Shown here: positions 56,736 through 64,000 of the stretch, one piece after another | How the letters are laid out: each line of letters starts with the position of its first letter | How positions within the stretch are numbered: position 1 is the first letter of the stretch | Assembly: GCA_947472795.1 (NCBI GenBank) | Contig: CANJBL010000001.1 | Location: 310,001-374,000 of the forward strand | From: Fidelibacterota bacterium | GTDB taxonomy: Bacteria; Pseudomonadota; Alphaproteobacteria; Rhodospirillales; Rhodospirillaceae | Reading direction: 5' to 3' | Length of the DNA: 64,000 bases | The notes under the pieces: generated by a model | The model's database searches: none | Seen by the model: only the letters and a program-made list of their open reading frames with translations | What the model was told of the DNA's origin: nothing | Program-made: the position numbers and the translations under genes

Positions 56736-57336
56736 GGCAATGTCTTGAAAATAAGGTTGTGGGAGTCAGGGTGCCGACGCGACAGGGCAACAAACTGCGA
56801 GGGAGGCGTCGGAAAAGAACGGTCGAGCGGAAAGGCGGCGGGCGAATGCCCTGTTCTGATAAATCCAGCGATACCTGAGCGAGGTTTTCAAGTCAACTGC
56901 CTTGTTCGCACGCAAGCGAGCAGGCAAAGACGGGTCTTCCCCTTCAAATAAGAAGATTAGTCTTAAGGTGGTGGTAGGTGGTTGGTGCTGTGAGTCCCAG
57001 GGATTACCGGACACCTCGGACTTATCCCAATCTGCGTTGCGTTCAGCGCGAGACAATCGAAGTGTGTGTGCAGATCTGTGGACAGAGGCACGCACTGTCA
57101 GTGTTAACCCTCTTTCTATGTCTCTCGAAAAGCGGGGAAAATGGGGTATTGTCCGAAAGCCTTTCAAAATATCCCGCAATTCATGCTGACCATGTGGGCT
57201 TGTCCACACGGCCATACTCGGGGGATGAAGAAAGGCGCTGTGGGATCAAAACGGCGACACCTGTGCAAAAGTTCCAAACTATCCCCGTTGTGCTTTTCTT
57301 ATCCCGCTCCCTGAAAAGCCCGGCCAGGGTGACAGA
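56736..57336. other. Candidate chromosomal replication origin (oriC) between rho and ppsR
   Basis: This is the longest gene-free stretch of the window (601 bp), flanked by divergent rho and ppsR. DnaA-box-like 9-mers: TTGTCCACA (57200-57208), TGTGGACAG (57077-57085, reverse orientation), TTATCCCAA (57022-57030), TTATCCCGC (57299-57307), ATATCCCGC (57169-57177) and CTATCCCCG (57279-57287). An AT-richer piece at 56941-56967 could melt. In Caulobacter and relatives oriC lies beside the same DUF299 (ppsR) gene, and parS sites lie about 7.5 kb away. No box is a perfect TTATCCACA, so the assignment is a strong inference, not proof. No protein-coding gene is convincing here. Confidence 0.7.
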
Positions 57337-58188
57337 ATGACCACCCGCGACGTCTTCAATCTGCATCTTGTCTCCGACTCGTCCGGCGAGACTGTTACCA
57401 ACATCGCGCGGGCTTGTCTGGTGCAGTACGAGAACATCCAGGTCACGGAACACTTCTGGTGGCTGGTGCGCACCACGGGCCAGATGAACCGTGTGATTGA
57501 GGGCATCCGCGCAGCGCCCGGCCTTGTCATCTTCACGCTGCTCGAGAAGAGTGTGCGCGATCTTTTGGAAGCAGCTTGCCGCGAAATGCGCGTGCCGTAT
57601 GTGTCGGCCATCGATCCCGTGATGCAGGCGCTGTCGCGTTTCTTCGAACGCCAAGCCAGCTCCGAGGTGGGCAAGCAGCACGAGTTGGACGAAGATTATT
57701 TCCAGCGCATTGATGCCATGCATTTCACCGTGCAGCACGACGATGGGCAGTCGATGAACACCATGCGCGATGCCGACATGATCCTGGTGGGTGTATCGCG
57801 CACCTCGAAGACACCGACGTGTATGTATCTCGCCAACCGTGGCTTCAAGGCCGCCAATATTCCGCTGGTGCCGGGCTTCACGTTGCCCGAAGACATCGCT
57901 GCCGCGCCGAAGCCCTTGTTCGTGGGGCTTACACGCGAGCCCAAAAGTCTTTCCGATATTCGTCAAAGCCGCTTGCGCATCATGAACGAAGAGCGCGCAA
58001 CAGGTTATGCAGACGTCGACAGCATCCGCGAGGAGATCACGGAAGCCAGGCGTCTGTTTGTGCGCCATGACTGGCCGATCATCGATGTCACCCGCCGTTC
58101 CATCGAAGAAACCGCGGCCACCATCATCCAGCTTTACAACGCACGCCACAGTCCCTCTGACAATCCATCTGACAGTCCGCCCACATGA
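57337..58188 (+). CDS. ppsR: Pyruvate, phosphate dikinase regulatory protein (DUF299 kinase/phosphorylase)
   Basis: Bifunctional serine/threonine kinase and pyrophosphorylase that controls PEP synthase or pyruvate phosphate dikinase. The 283 residues start FNLHLVSDSSGETVTNIARACLVQYENI, with the P-loop GVSRTSKTPTCMYLANRGFKAANIPLVPG at about 152 onward and SRLRIMNEERATGYADVDSIREEI. ATG at 57337. It begins the origin-proximal operon ppsR-maf-aroE-coaE-dnaQ, whose members overlap by a few bases each, except dnaQ and coaE, which overlap by 8. Confidence 0.95.
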   Translation: MTTRDVFNLHLVSDSSGETVTNIARACLVQYENIQVTEHFWWLVRTTGQMNRVIEGIRAAPGLVIFTLLEKSVRDLLEAACREMRVPYVSAIDPVMQALSRFFERQASSEVGKQHELDEDYFQRIDAMHFTVQHDDGQSMNTMRDADMILVGVSRTSKTPTCMYLANRGFKAANIPLVPGFTLPEDIAAAPKPLFVGLTREPKSLSDIRQSRLRIMNEERATGYADVDSIREEITEARRLFVRHDWPIIDVTRRSIEETAATIIQLYNARHSPSDNPSDSPPT

Positions 58189-58790
58189 CCCCTGTTCCGC
58201 GCTTGATCCTTGCCTCGGCCAGCAAAAGTCGCGCCAATCTCCTCCGCGCCGCCGGCGTGAGCGTTGAGATCATTCCTGCCAACACGGACGAGGATTCCGT
58301 CAAGGCTTCCATGAAAGCCGAAGATGCGACAGTTGCCCAATGCGCCGAGATGCTGGCGGAGTTGAAAGCTCTGCAAGTGTCGCAGCGCACGCCGGGCGCA
58401 TTGGTTATTGGCGCCGATCAGATGTTGGAGTGCGAAGGCCAGTGGTTCGACAAGCCCAAGGATTTGGACGGCGCACGCCAGCACTTACGCACCTTGCGCG
58501 GCAAGACCCATGTGCTGCCGACGGCGGTGGCCGTGGCGCTCAATGGTTCGTGTATCTGGCATCATGTGGCCTTCCCGAAGCTGACGGCGCGCGCCTATTC
58601 CGATGCCTTCATCGAGGAATACATGCAAATGACGGGTGATGCCGTGTTGTCGTCCGTGGGCGCTTATCAGCTAGAAGGCCCGGGGGCCTTGCTGTTCAGC
58701 AAGATCGAGGGTGATTTCTTCACGATCCTTGGCTTGCCGCTTTTGGAGCTGCTGGGATTTCTGCGCGAGCATCGGGCGGTGCCGCAATGA
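58185..58790 (+). CDS. maf: Maf-family nucleoside-triphosphate pyrophosphatase
   Basis: House-cleaning pyrophosphatase that removes modified or non-canonical nucleotides. The 201 residues begin LILASASKSRANLLRAAGVSVEIIPANTDE and contain VIGADQMLECEGQWFDKPKD with the catalytic Asp, LRTLRGKTHVLPTAVAV and GAYQLEGPGALLFSKIEGDFFTILGLP. ATG at 58185 overlaps the ppsR stop as ATGA. The exact substrate subtype is not determined from sequence. Confidence 0.94.
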   Translation: MTPVPRLILASASKSRANLLRAAGVSVEIIPANTDEDSVKASMKAEDATVAQCAEMLAELKALQVSQRTPGALVIGADQMLECEGQWFDKPKDLDGARQHLRTLRGKTHVLPTAVAVALNGSCIWHHVAFPKLTARAYSDAFIEEYMQMTGDAVLSSVGAYQLEGPGALLFSKIEGDFFTILGLPLLELLGFLREHRAVPQ

Positions 58791-59632
58791 ACAGACGCGC
58801 CAGTGAAACTAAAAAAGCGGGTGTGATGGGCTGGCCGGTGGACCATTCGCGCTCACCGGCTCTGCATGGCTTCTGGCTGAAAACCTACGGTATCGACGGC
58901 AGCTACGAACGCCTGCCGGTGAAACCGGAAGATTTGGCGAAAGCCCTGCGCGATCTGCCGGCGAAGGGTTTTGCCGGGGTCAACCTCACAGTCCCGCACA
59001 AGGAAGCTGCGCTGGCCGTTGTTGATGAAGTCTCGCCCGAAGGACGGCGCATCGGCGCGGTAAACACGATTTTCGTGAAACCGGATGGTCGGCTCGTTGC
59101 TACCAACACCGATGCTTACGGCTTCATGGCCAACCTGAAACACGGTGCGCCAAGTTTCCGCCCACCTTTGTGTCCGGCGTTAGTCTTGGGTGCGGGCGGC
59201 GCCTCGCGCGCCATTTGCGTGGCGTTACAGGACGCAGGCGTGCCGCAAATCACTTTGACCAATCGCAGCATCGAACGCGCCGAGGCGCTGGCGCGCGATC
59301 TTGGTGGCAAGATCACAATCACGCCTTGGAAGAAGAGGACAAACGCACTCAAGGACGTAGGTTTGGTTGTGAACACCACGACCCTCGGCATGAAAGGCCA
59401 GCCGCCCTTGGAACTGGCGCTGGACAATCTTTCGACCACGGCCATCGTCACCGACATTGTTTATGTACCGCTTGAGACACCGCTGCTGGCTGCCGCGCGC
59501 GCCCGTGGAAATATCGTTGTCGATGGGATCGGCATGTTGCTTTACCAGGCTCAGCCCGGGTTCGAGGGTTGGTTCGGAACTTGGCCCGACGTGACCTCTG
59601 CTTTGCGCGATCATGTCCTCGCCGCGGGCTAA
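58787..59632 (+). CDS. aroE: Shikimate dehydrogenase (NADP+)
   Basis: Reduces 3-dehydroshikimate to shikimate in aromatic amino acid synthesis. The 281 residues contain WPVDHSRSPALHGFWL, NLTVPHKEA with the catalytic Lys72, VATNTDAYGF with Asp109, and the Rossmann motif VLGAGGASRAICVAL; the end LLYQAQPGFEGWFGTWPDV is typical. ATG at 58787 overlaps the maf stop as ATGA. Confidence 0.96.
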   Translation: MNRRASETKKAGVMGWPVDHSRSPALHGFWLKTYGIDGSYERLPVKPEDLAKALRDLPAKGFAGVNLTVPHKEAALAVVDEVSPEGRRIGAVNTIFVKPDGRLVATNTDAYGFMANLKHGAPSFRPPLCPALVLGAGGASRAICVALQDAGVPQITLTNRSIERAEALARDLGGKITITPWKKRTNALKDVGLVVNTTTLGMKGQPPLELALDNLSTTAIVTDIVYVPLETPLLAAARARGNIVVDGIGMLLYQAQPGFEGWFGTWPDVTSALRDHVLAAG

Positions 59633-60269
59633 ACAGCGCAAGCGCAGGCGCTTGCGCCAGCCTGCTCTTGTGGTCGGGCTCACCGGCTCCGTCGCAATGG
59701 GTAAATCCACGACGGCTATGCTCTTCAAACGGCTCGGTGTCCCGGTGTTCGAAGCCGATGCCGTGGTGCACCGGTTGCTGGGATCCAAAGGTCGAGCTTT
59801 AAAGGCTGTCGATAAACGTTTTCCCGGTGTTGTGAGTGCGGCCGGCGTAGACCGCAAGCGCCTGGGCGGCGAGGTTTTCGCCAACCCAAAAGCGCTCGCC
59901 GATTTGGAAGCCATCATTCACCCGCTGGTACGCGCCGAACGCGTGGCGTTCCTGAAGCGGTTTGCCCACCGCAAGGTTGTTGTGCTGGATATTCCGCTGC
60001 TGTTCGAAGGCCACAACGAAGACGCCTGCGATGTGATCGCCGTCATGTCGGCGCCCGCCTTCTTGCAGCATCAGCGCGCCCTTGCCCGCCCCGGCATGAA
60101 CATTGCGAAATTTAAGGCGATTCTCGCCCGGCAGTGGCCGGACGCCAAGAAGCGCGCCCATGCGGATGTTGTCATTCCGTCTGGTCTCGGCAAACGCGAG
60201 ACCTTGCGCCGACTCACACAATTCCTCACATTAGCGAGAGGCAAAAAGAGCGTGATCTTCCATGCGTGA
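59613..60269 (+). CDS. coaE: Dephospho-CoA kinase
   Basis: Last step of coenzyme A synthesis, phosphorylating the 3'-hydroxyl of dephospho-CoA. The 218 residues have the P-loop GSVAMGKST at 25-33 in VVGLTGSVAMGKSTTAMLFKRLGVPVFEADAVVHRLL, then ALADLEAIIHPLVRAERVAFL and VVVLDIPLLFEGH. The chosen ATG at 59613 lies 20 bp inside the end of aroE and adds a basic tail of about 17 residues (AKQRKRRRLRQ) before the core; a later start is possible. Confidence 0.94.
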   Translation: MSSPRAKQRKRRRLRQPALVVGLTGSVAMGKSTTAMLFKRLGVPVFEADAVVHRLLGSKGRALKAVDKRFPGVVSAAGVDRKRLGGEVFANPKALADLEAIIHPLVRAERVAFLKRFAHRKVVVLDIPLLFEGHNEDACDVIAVMSAPAFLQHQRALARPGMNIAKFKAILARQWPDAKKRAHADVVIPSGLGKRETLRRLTQFLTLARGKKSVIFHA

Positions 60270-60945
60270 AATCGTTCTCGATACGGAAACCACCGGCTTC
60301 GATCCCCTCACCGGCCACCGGGTCGTGGAGATCGGCTGCGTCGAGCTGTTCAACCACATGGCCACGGGCGAGGTGTTCCATACCTACCTCAACCCCGAAC
60401 GCGACATGCCCAGCGAAGCTGAAGCCGTGCATGGCTTGTCGGTCACTTTTCTTGCCGACAAGCCGCTGTTTCCGGCGATTGCCGAAGGACTGCTGACGTT
60501 CATCGGTGAGTCACCGATCATCGCGCACAACGCCAGCTTTGATATGAACTTCATCAATGCCGAGCTGAGGCGCGCGGGCAAAGCGTCCCTGTCCATGGAC
60601 CGGGCCATCGACACGGTGGGCCTGGCGCGGCGCAAATTCCCCGGAGCACAGGCAAGCCTGGATGCGCTCTGCCGCCGCTTCCAGATCGATACCTCAGCGC
60701 GCGAAAAACACGGCGCGCTCTTAGATGCCAAACTTCTGGCGCAGGTCTATCTGGAGCTGGTGGGGGGCCGCGAGCCGGGCCTTGCCTTGATCAGTAGCGA
60801 GACCGCAGCGATTCAAACGATCGCGGCGGAACGCGTTGTGAGAGCACCTCGCCCGCACACGGCGAGCGCGGACGAGCTTGAAGCGCACAAAAGCTTTGTT
60901 GCGAGCTTGAAAAACGCCATCTGGGCCCTGGAGCCGACGGCGTAA
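60262..60945 (+). CDS. dnaQ: DNA polymerase III subunit epsilon (3'-5' proofreading exonuclease)
   Basis: Proofreading DEDDh exonuclease of the replicase. The 227 residues start REIVLDTETTGFDP with D7 and E9 of ExoI, then AHNASFDMNFINAEL (ExoII) and HGALLDAKLLAQVYLELVGG (ExoIII with His). The sequence continues into a C-terminal tail suited to binding the alpha subunit. ATG at 60262 overlaps the coaE end by 8 bases. The gene converges on secB. Confidence 0.96.
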   Translation: MREIVLDTETTGFDPLTGHRVVEIGCVELFNHMATGEVFHTYLNPERDMPSEAEAVHGLSVTFLADKPLFPAIAEGLLTFIGESPIIAHNASFDMNFINAELRRAGKASLSMDRAIDTVGLARRKFPGAQASLDALCRRFQIDTSAREKHGALLDAKLLAQVYLELVGGREPGLALISSETAAIQTIAAERVVRAPRPHTASADELEAHKSFVASLKNAIWALEPTA

Positions 60946-61002
60946 AGCCGGCGGCTAGACAACAAAACAGCGGCCCACGGCGTAAAGATCAGCCGTTCGC
61001 GG

Positions 61003-61557
61003 TTAGTGAACGGAAGGCGCTGGCGGTTGAGCGGCTTGTTCGCCGGTCTGCTCGGCGTTCTGGCCGTCCACGAACTTGCGGCGGTACAGCTCGGCGAAAT
61101 CCACAACCTGGAGCATCAGCGGCGGGAAGCCGCCATTGGCCGTCGTCTCCGCGACAATCTGGCGCGCGAAGGGAAAACTGTGGCGCGGCACTTCGATGAG
61201 CAGCAGCGAGTGCACGTATTCGGGCGGAACGGCTTGGGGATCGATCTCGACAATGGTGTTGAAGATCAGCTCGAGGATGAAAGCCACCTTATCGCCGGAG
61301 CGCGCTTCCAGCTGCACGGAGAGGCTGACTTCGAAGACCGGGCCTTCAACCTGACGCACAGTGGCGTCGATGGTGACGGTCATTTCCGGGCCCTGGCCCT
61401 CCTGGCGCATGACATTGAAGATTTCGGGTGCGTTCGGGGCCTCAAAGGACAAGTCTTTGATGAACTGCGCCAAAAACCGCAAGGGTACACCGCCCGGTGG
61501 TGTGCCGGCCGCGTCGGGGATGCCTGGTGGGGGAGTGTCTTGCGGTGTATCGCTCAT
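61003..61557 (-). CDS. secB: Protein-export chaperone SecB
   Basis: Tetrameric chaperone delivering unfolded preproteins to SecA. The 184 residues have RFLAQFIKDLSFEAPNAPEIFN, the conserved FILELIFNTIVEI-like strand with EVSLSVQLEARSGDKVAFILEL, and RQIVAETTANGGFPPLMLQVVDFAELYRRK near the end. Pro/Thr-rich N-terminal (DTPPPGIPDAAGTPPGG) and Gln/Pro-rich C-terminal tails extend the usual core. ATG at 61557 (MSDTPQDT) is preferred over the open frame to 61578. Confidence 0.95.
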   Translation of the reverse strand: MSDTPQDTPPPGIPDAAGTPPGGVPLRFLAQFIKDLSFEAPNAPEIFNVMRQEGQGPEMTVTIDATVRQVEGPVFEVSLSVQLEARSGDKVAFILELIFNTIVEIDPQAVPPEYVHSLLLIEVPRHSFPFARQIVAETTANGGFPPLMLQVVDFAELYRRKFVDGQNAEQTGEQAAQPPAPSVH

Positions 61558-61922
61558 CGTCGTCTCCGTCAGGCGCAAAAAGACTTACACAAAGCTTGGC
61601 GCGAACAGGTCTATCAAAAAGGCCGTGCGACCTAACATGCTTCGCCGCCGCGTACAAGCTAGGCACCCCTCTCCAGACGTATACGGGGGACGACCGCACC
61701 CTTATGGCGCGAGCACTTGTGATACGCGGCTTGATGACAAACCTGCCACCCTCGCTTGCCCTTTAGGGGGTAAGGGCCTATTTTTCACTTCGAGCGTTTC
61801 CCTTGGGCTCGCTGCGCGGGCGAATTTTAGGTTTTTCGGAGAAAAACCGGTCAAAACCCTATCCATTGAGGGTTCCAGCCCGGGAAACTCCGGGCTTTAA
61901 CAAAAGCGGGCGTTAGCGGCGT
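61558..61922. promoter_or_regulatory. Divergent region between secB and the Tim44-like gene
   Basis: Gene-free, 365 bp. Two perfect hairpins lie near the Tim44-like gene: GGTTTTTC (61830-61837) with GAAAAACC (61841-61848), and AGCCCGG (61877-61883) with CCGGGCT (61890-61896). They may shape the leader of the downstream mRNA. Promoters for both genes are expected, but no convincing -35/-10 pair was identified. Confidence 0.4.
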
Positions 61923-62627
61923 ATGGAAGGTTTCCAGTTCATCGACATTATTATCCTCGCCATGGCGGCGGGCTTCATTGTGCTGCGCCTGCGCAGCGTG
62001 CTGGGCCGGCGCACCGGCCATGAGCCCGAGCCGCGCGAAACGCGGCGTGAAGAATTTACCCGCGGCTCTGACAATCGGGGGGCCGACAACGTCGTGAACC
62101 TGCCGACCCCGCCCCAGCGCCGCAGCCGGGAAAGTGTTCTTTTGGATATCGAGCCGGCCTACCAGGGTACGCCGCTGGAAGCTGGCATGGTCCAGATCAA
62201 GATGAGCGATCCCCATTTCTCGGCCACTGGATTCCTGCAAGGCGCGGCCAAGGCCTTTGAGATGATCGTCATGGCCTATGCCAAGCACGACACGGACACC
62301 CTGAAGCCGCTGCTCTCCAGCGACGTCTATTCGCAATTCTCCGGCTCCATCCAGGAGCGCGAGGAACGCGGCGAGACCATGGAGACGGAACTCGTTGTGC
62401 TCAAACCGGCGCGTTTCGAAAGCATCGAAGTGCAGGGCGACCGTGCGCTCATCGACGTGCGTTTCCAGAGCGAGCAGGTCAATATCGTGAAGGACAAGAC
62501 CGGCGCTATCATCGAAGGCGACCGCGAGCACGTGAACAGCGTCACCGATGTCTGGACCTTCCAGCGCGAGCTTTCCACCTCTGATCCTAACTGGGTGTTG
62601 ATTGCCACGCGTAGCGTCGAATCCTAA
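61923..62627 (+). CDS. Tim44/TimA-domain membrane protein
   Basis: Bacterial relative of the mitochondrial import component Tim44. The 234 residues have one N-terminal membrane helix at about 6-24 (FIDIIILAMAAGFIVLRLRSVL), a charged Pro-rich linker, and the Tim44 domain from about 95 (SATGFLQGAAKAFEMIVMAYAKHDTDTLKPLLSSDVYSQFSGSIQEREERGE) to VTDVWTFQRELSTSDPNWVLIATR. It is commonly found between secB and mltA in alphaproteobacteria, as here. Role in bacteria is not settled; membrane-anchored protein biogenesis is an inference. Confidence 0.92.
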   Translation: MEGFQFIDIIILAMAAGFIVLRLRSVLGRRTGHEPEPRETRREEFTRGSDNRGADNVVNLPTPPQRRSRESVLLDIEPAYQGTPLEAGMVQIKMSDPHFSATGFLQGAAKAFEMIVMAYAKHDTDTLKPLLSSDVYSQFSGSIQEREERGETMETELVVLKPARFESIEVQGDRALIDVRFQSEQVNIVKDKTGAIIEGDREHVNSVTDVWTFQRELSTSDPNWVLIATRSVES

Positions 62628-62678
62628 CGGTTCCATGCGGCGCATCTTCGGCCTCGCGACACGTTTTCGCGTTCGCTC

Positions 62679-63995
62679 ATGAGTCCGATTGCCCGCCTTA
62701 CCGGCATTGTTGTCATCGCCGTACTTTTTGGTGCCGCGCTTGGGGCCGGGCTCATGCGCCGGTTTCAGCCACCGCCGCCGCAAGAGGGCGTGGTGGTGTC
62801 CGCCAAGGGCGAGCCCTCGGCGGTTTTCACACCCGTCGATATCAATGACCTGCCCGGCTGGACACAAGACTCCGTCGCGCAAGCCATGCCCGCGTTGAAG
62901 CGCAGTTGCGCGCAATACAAAAACCTACCCGCCAACACCCTGATCGGCAGCGGCCTCATCTCAAGATCCGCAAAGGTTTGGCAAGGTGCGTGCAACGCTC
63001 TTGTGCTGGCTGGTGACAGTGACGCTTCCTTGCGCGCGGTGCTGGCGCGGGATTTCGTCAGTTACGCTGTGTCCAACTCCGACGGCAGTGGGCGTGCGCC
63101 CGGTAACCGGGGAACCTTCACGGGGTATTATGAAGCCGACCTTCACGGCTCGCTCGCCAAGGACGCCAACTATCAGGTGCCCATCTACGGGATGCCGCAC
63201 AATCTCGTCACGGTGAACGTCAAAGACTTCCTGCCCCCCTCGGCGCCCTTGCCGCGCGGCGTGCCCGATAAGCTGGTGGGCCGTCTGGTGCAAGAGTCCG
63301 GCGACAGTGCAGCGAGCCTAGGCGGCGGAACAATCAAACCCTTCTATACACGCTCCGAAATCGATGCCGACGGCGCCATCGCAGAGGATGCCGACGTGCT
63401 GCTGTGGGCGAACGATCCCGTGGCGGTACACATCCTGCACATCCAGGGCTCGGGCCGCGTAACGCTCTCCAACGGAGAAGTCGTGCGTGTGGGCTTCGCG
63501 GGCACCAACGGCCGCGCCTTCCGCGGCATCGGGAGCATTTTGATGGAAGCCGGCGAGTTGAAAGCGGGCGGCGCGTCCATGACAGATGTGCGCGAATGGC
63601 TGACCAAGCATCCCCAGGAAGCGGCCAAGTACATGAACCGCAATACGCGCTACATCTTTTTCCGCCGCCTGGATCCGGCGGAAGCCGAAGACGGCCCCAT
63701 CGGCGCCTTCGGTGTGTCGTTGACACCGCAGCGCTCCATCGCCGTGGACCGCAGCTATATCCCTCTGGGCGTTCCCGTGTGGCTCGATACTGTCGATCCC
63801 GACGGCATCGCGATCCAACGTCTTATGGTTGCCCAGGACGTCGGAACAGCAATCACAGGTCCGGTGCGCGCCGATTTCTTCTGGGGCCACGGCGAAGAAG
63901 CTTTCCGCAAAGCCGGCCGTATGAAGAGCAGCGGGCGGTATTTTGTCTTCATTCCCCGCCCCGATGCGGTGCAATCGGCCTCGGCCGCACCGTAG
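62679..63995 (+). CDS. mltA: Membrane-bound lytic murein transglycosylase A
   Basis: Cleaves glycan strands of peptidoglycan, giving 1,6-anhydro ends. The 438 residues start with a membrane anchor or signal (ARLTGIVVIAVLFGAALGAGLM), without an obvious lipobox. The MltA domain shows GTFTGYYEADLHGSLAKDANYQVPIYG, the 3D-type C-terminal part RVGFAGTNGRAFRGIGSILMEAGEL, and DVGTAITGPVRADFFWGHGEEA with the catalytic aspartate. The gene is complete, stopping 5 bp before the window end. It lies 51 bp after the Tim44-like gene. Confidence 0.94.
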   Translation: MSPIARLTGIVVIAVLFGAALGAGLMRRFQPPPPQEGVVVSAKGEPSAVFTPVDINDLPGWTQDSVAQAMPALKRSCAQYKNLPANTLIGSGLISRSAKVWQGACNALVLAGDSDASLRAVLARDFVSYAVSNSDGSGRAPGNRGTFTGYYEADLHGSLAKDANYQVPIYGMPHNLVTVNVKDFLPPSAPLPRGVPDKLVGRLVQESGDSAASLGGGTIKPFYTRSEIDADGAIAEDADVLLWANDPVAVHILHIQGSGRVTLSNGEVVRVGFAGTNGRAFRGIGSILMEAGELKAGGASMTDVREWLTKHPQEAAKYMNRNTRYIFFRRLDPAEAEDGPIGAFGVSLTPQRSIAVDRSYIPLGVPVWLDTVDPDGIAIQRLMVAQDVGTAITGPVRADFFWGHGEEAFRKAGRMKSSGRYFVFIPRPDAVQSASAAP

Positions 63996-64000
63996 AGCCC

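Noticed and set aside
56766-57215. Open frames inside the rho-ppsR gap
   Set aside because: Their translations are basic and low-complexity, they lack ribosome-binding sites, and they overlap the candidate origin motifs.

Overview
The window is a gene-dense, GC-rich (about 60-65% by eye) chromosomal segment of an alphaproteobacterium. This rests on gene content and order: an infB-rbfA-truB-rpsO-pnp block; a mnmE/mnmG-rsmG-parA-parB cluster facing leuS-lptE-holA; a rho / ppsR-maf-aroE-coaE-dnaQ / secB / Tim44-like / mltA block; and families common in alphaproteobacteria (DUF448/L7Ae fusion, MmcB, DUF3576, DUF6489, UPF0102, SYLF). I cannot name the genus. No rRNA, tRNA, CRISPR array, prophage or insertion sequence was seen.

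Layout. 1-8.2 kb: transcription/translation operon (YlxR-like, infB, rbfA, truB, rpsO), a terminator-like hairpin, pnp and a glycerophosphodiester phosphodiesterase. 8.4-13.9 kb: flavin oxidoreductase, GNAT acetyltransferase, mmcB, and a minus-strand sugar-nucleotide group (UDP-glucuronate decarboxylase, hldE, I78-like lipoprotein). 14.2-16.7 kb: a tandem pair of degenerate EAL-like proteins. 16.7-23.1 kb: SYLF protein, LpoA-like lipoprotein, rsmI, UPF0102, SirB1-like protein, gshB and an MscS channel. 23.1-27.0 kb: an AT-richer orphan membrane protein, a ComM-family gene lacking its Walker A region, and two small exported proteins. 27.0-30.6 kb: histidine operon hisB-H-A-F-E plus a HIT protein. 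30.8-36.1 kb: XRE regulator, response regulator, ribA, a sigma-54-preceded unknown gene, L,D-transpeptidase, YggS-like and ThiE/TenI-like proteins. 36.1-41.5 kb: outer-membrane proteins around rimK and a RimB-like retropepsin, with two related long hairpins between rimK and rimB. 41.8-49.8 kb: DUF3576, leuS, lptE, holA, then parB, parA and rsmG on the other strand. 49.8-55.4 kb: mnmG, an orphan membrane gene, mnmE, DUF6489, ogt, quinone reductase. 55.5-64 kb: rho, a 601-bp gene-free region proposed as oriC, then ppsR-maf-aroE-coaE-dnaQ, secB, Tim44-like and mltA.

How it fits together. Two perfect parS palindromes lie in the 5' end of rsmG next to parA/parB, and about 7.5 kb away the rho-ppsR gap has several DnaA-box-like motifs. 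Housekeeping genes on both sides mostly point away from that gap, as expected at a replication origin. The clearest anomalies are the ComM protein without a P-loop, the paired hairpins at 38175-38348, the sigma-54 promoter at 33511-33525, the EAL-like tandem pair, and a 9-bp tandem repeat in the rsmG/parA overlap. I did not find a clear new multi-gene defence or mobile system.
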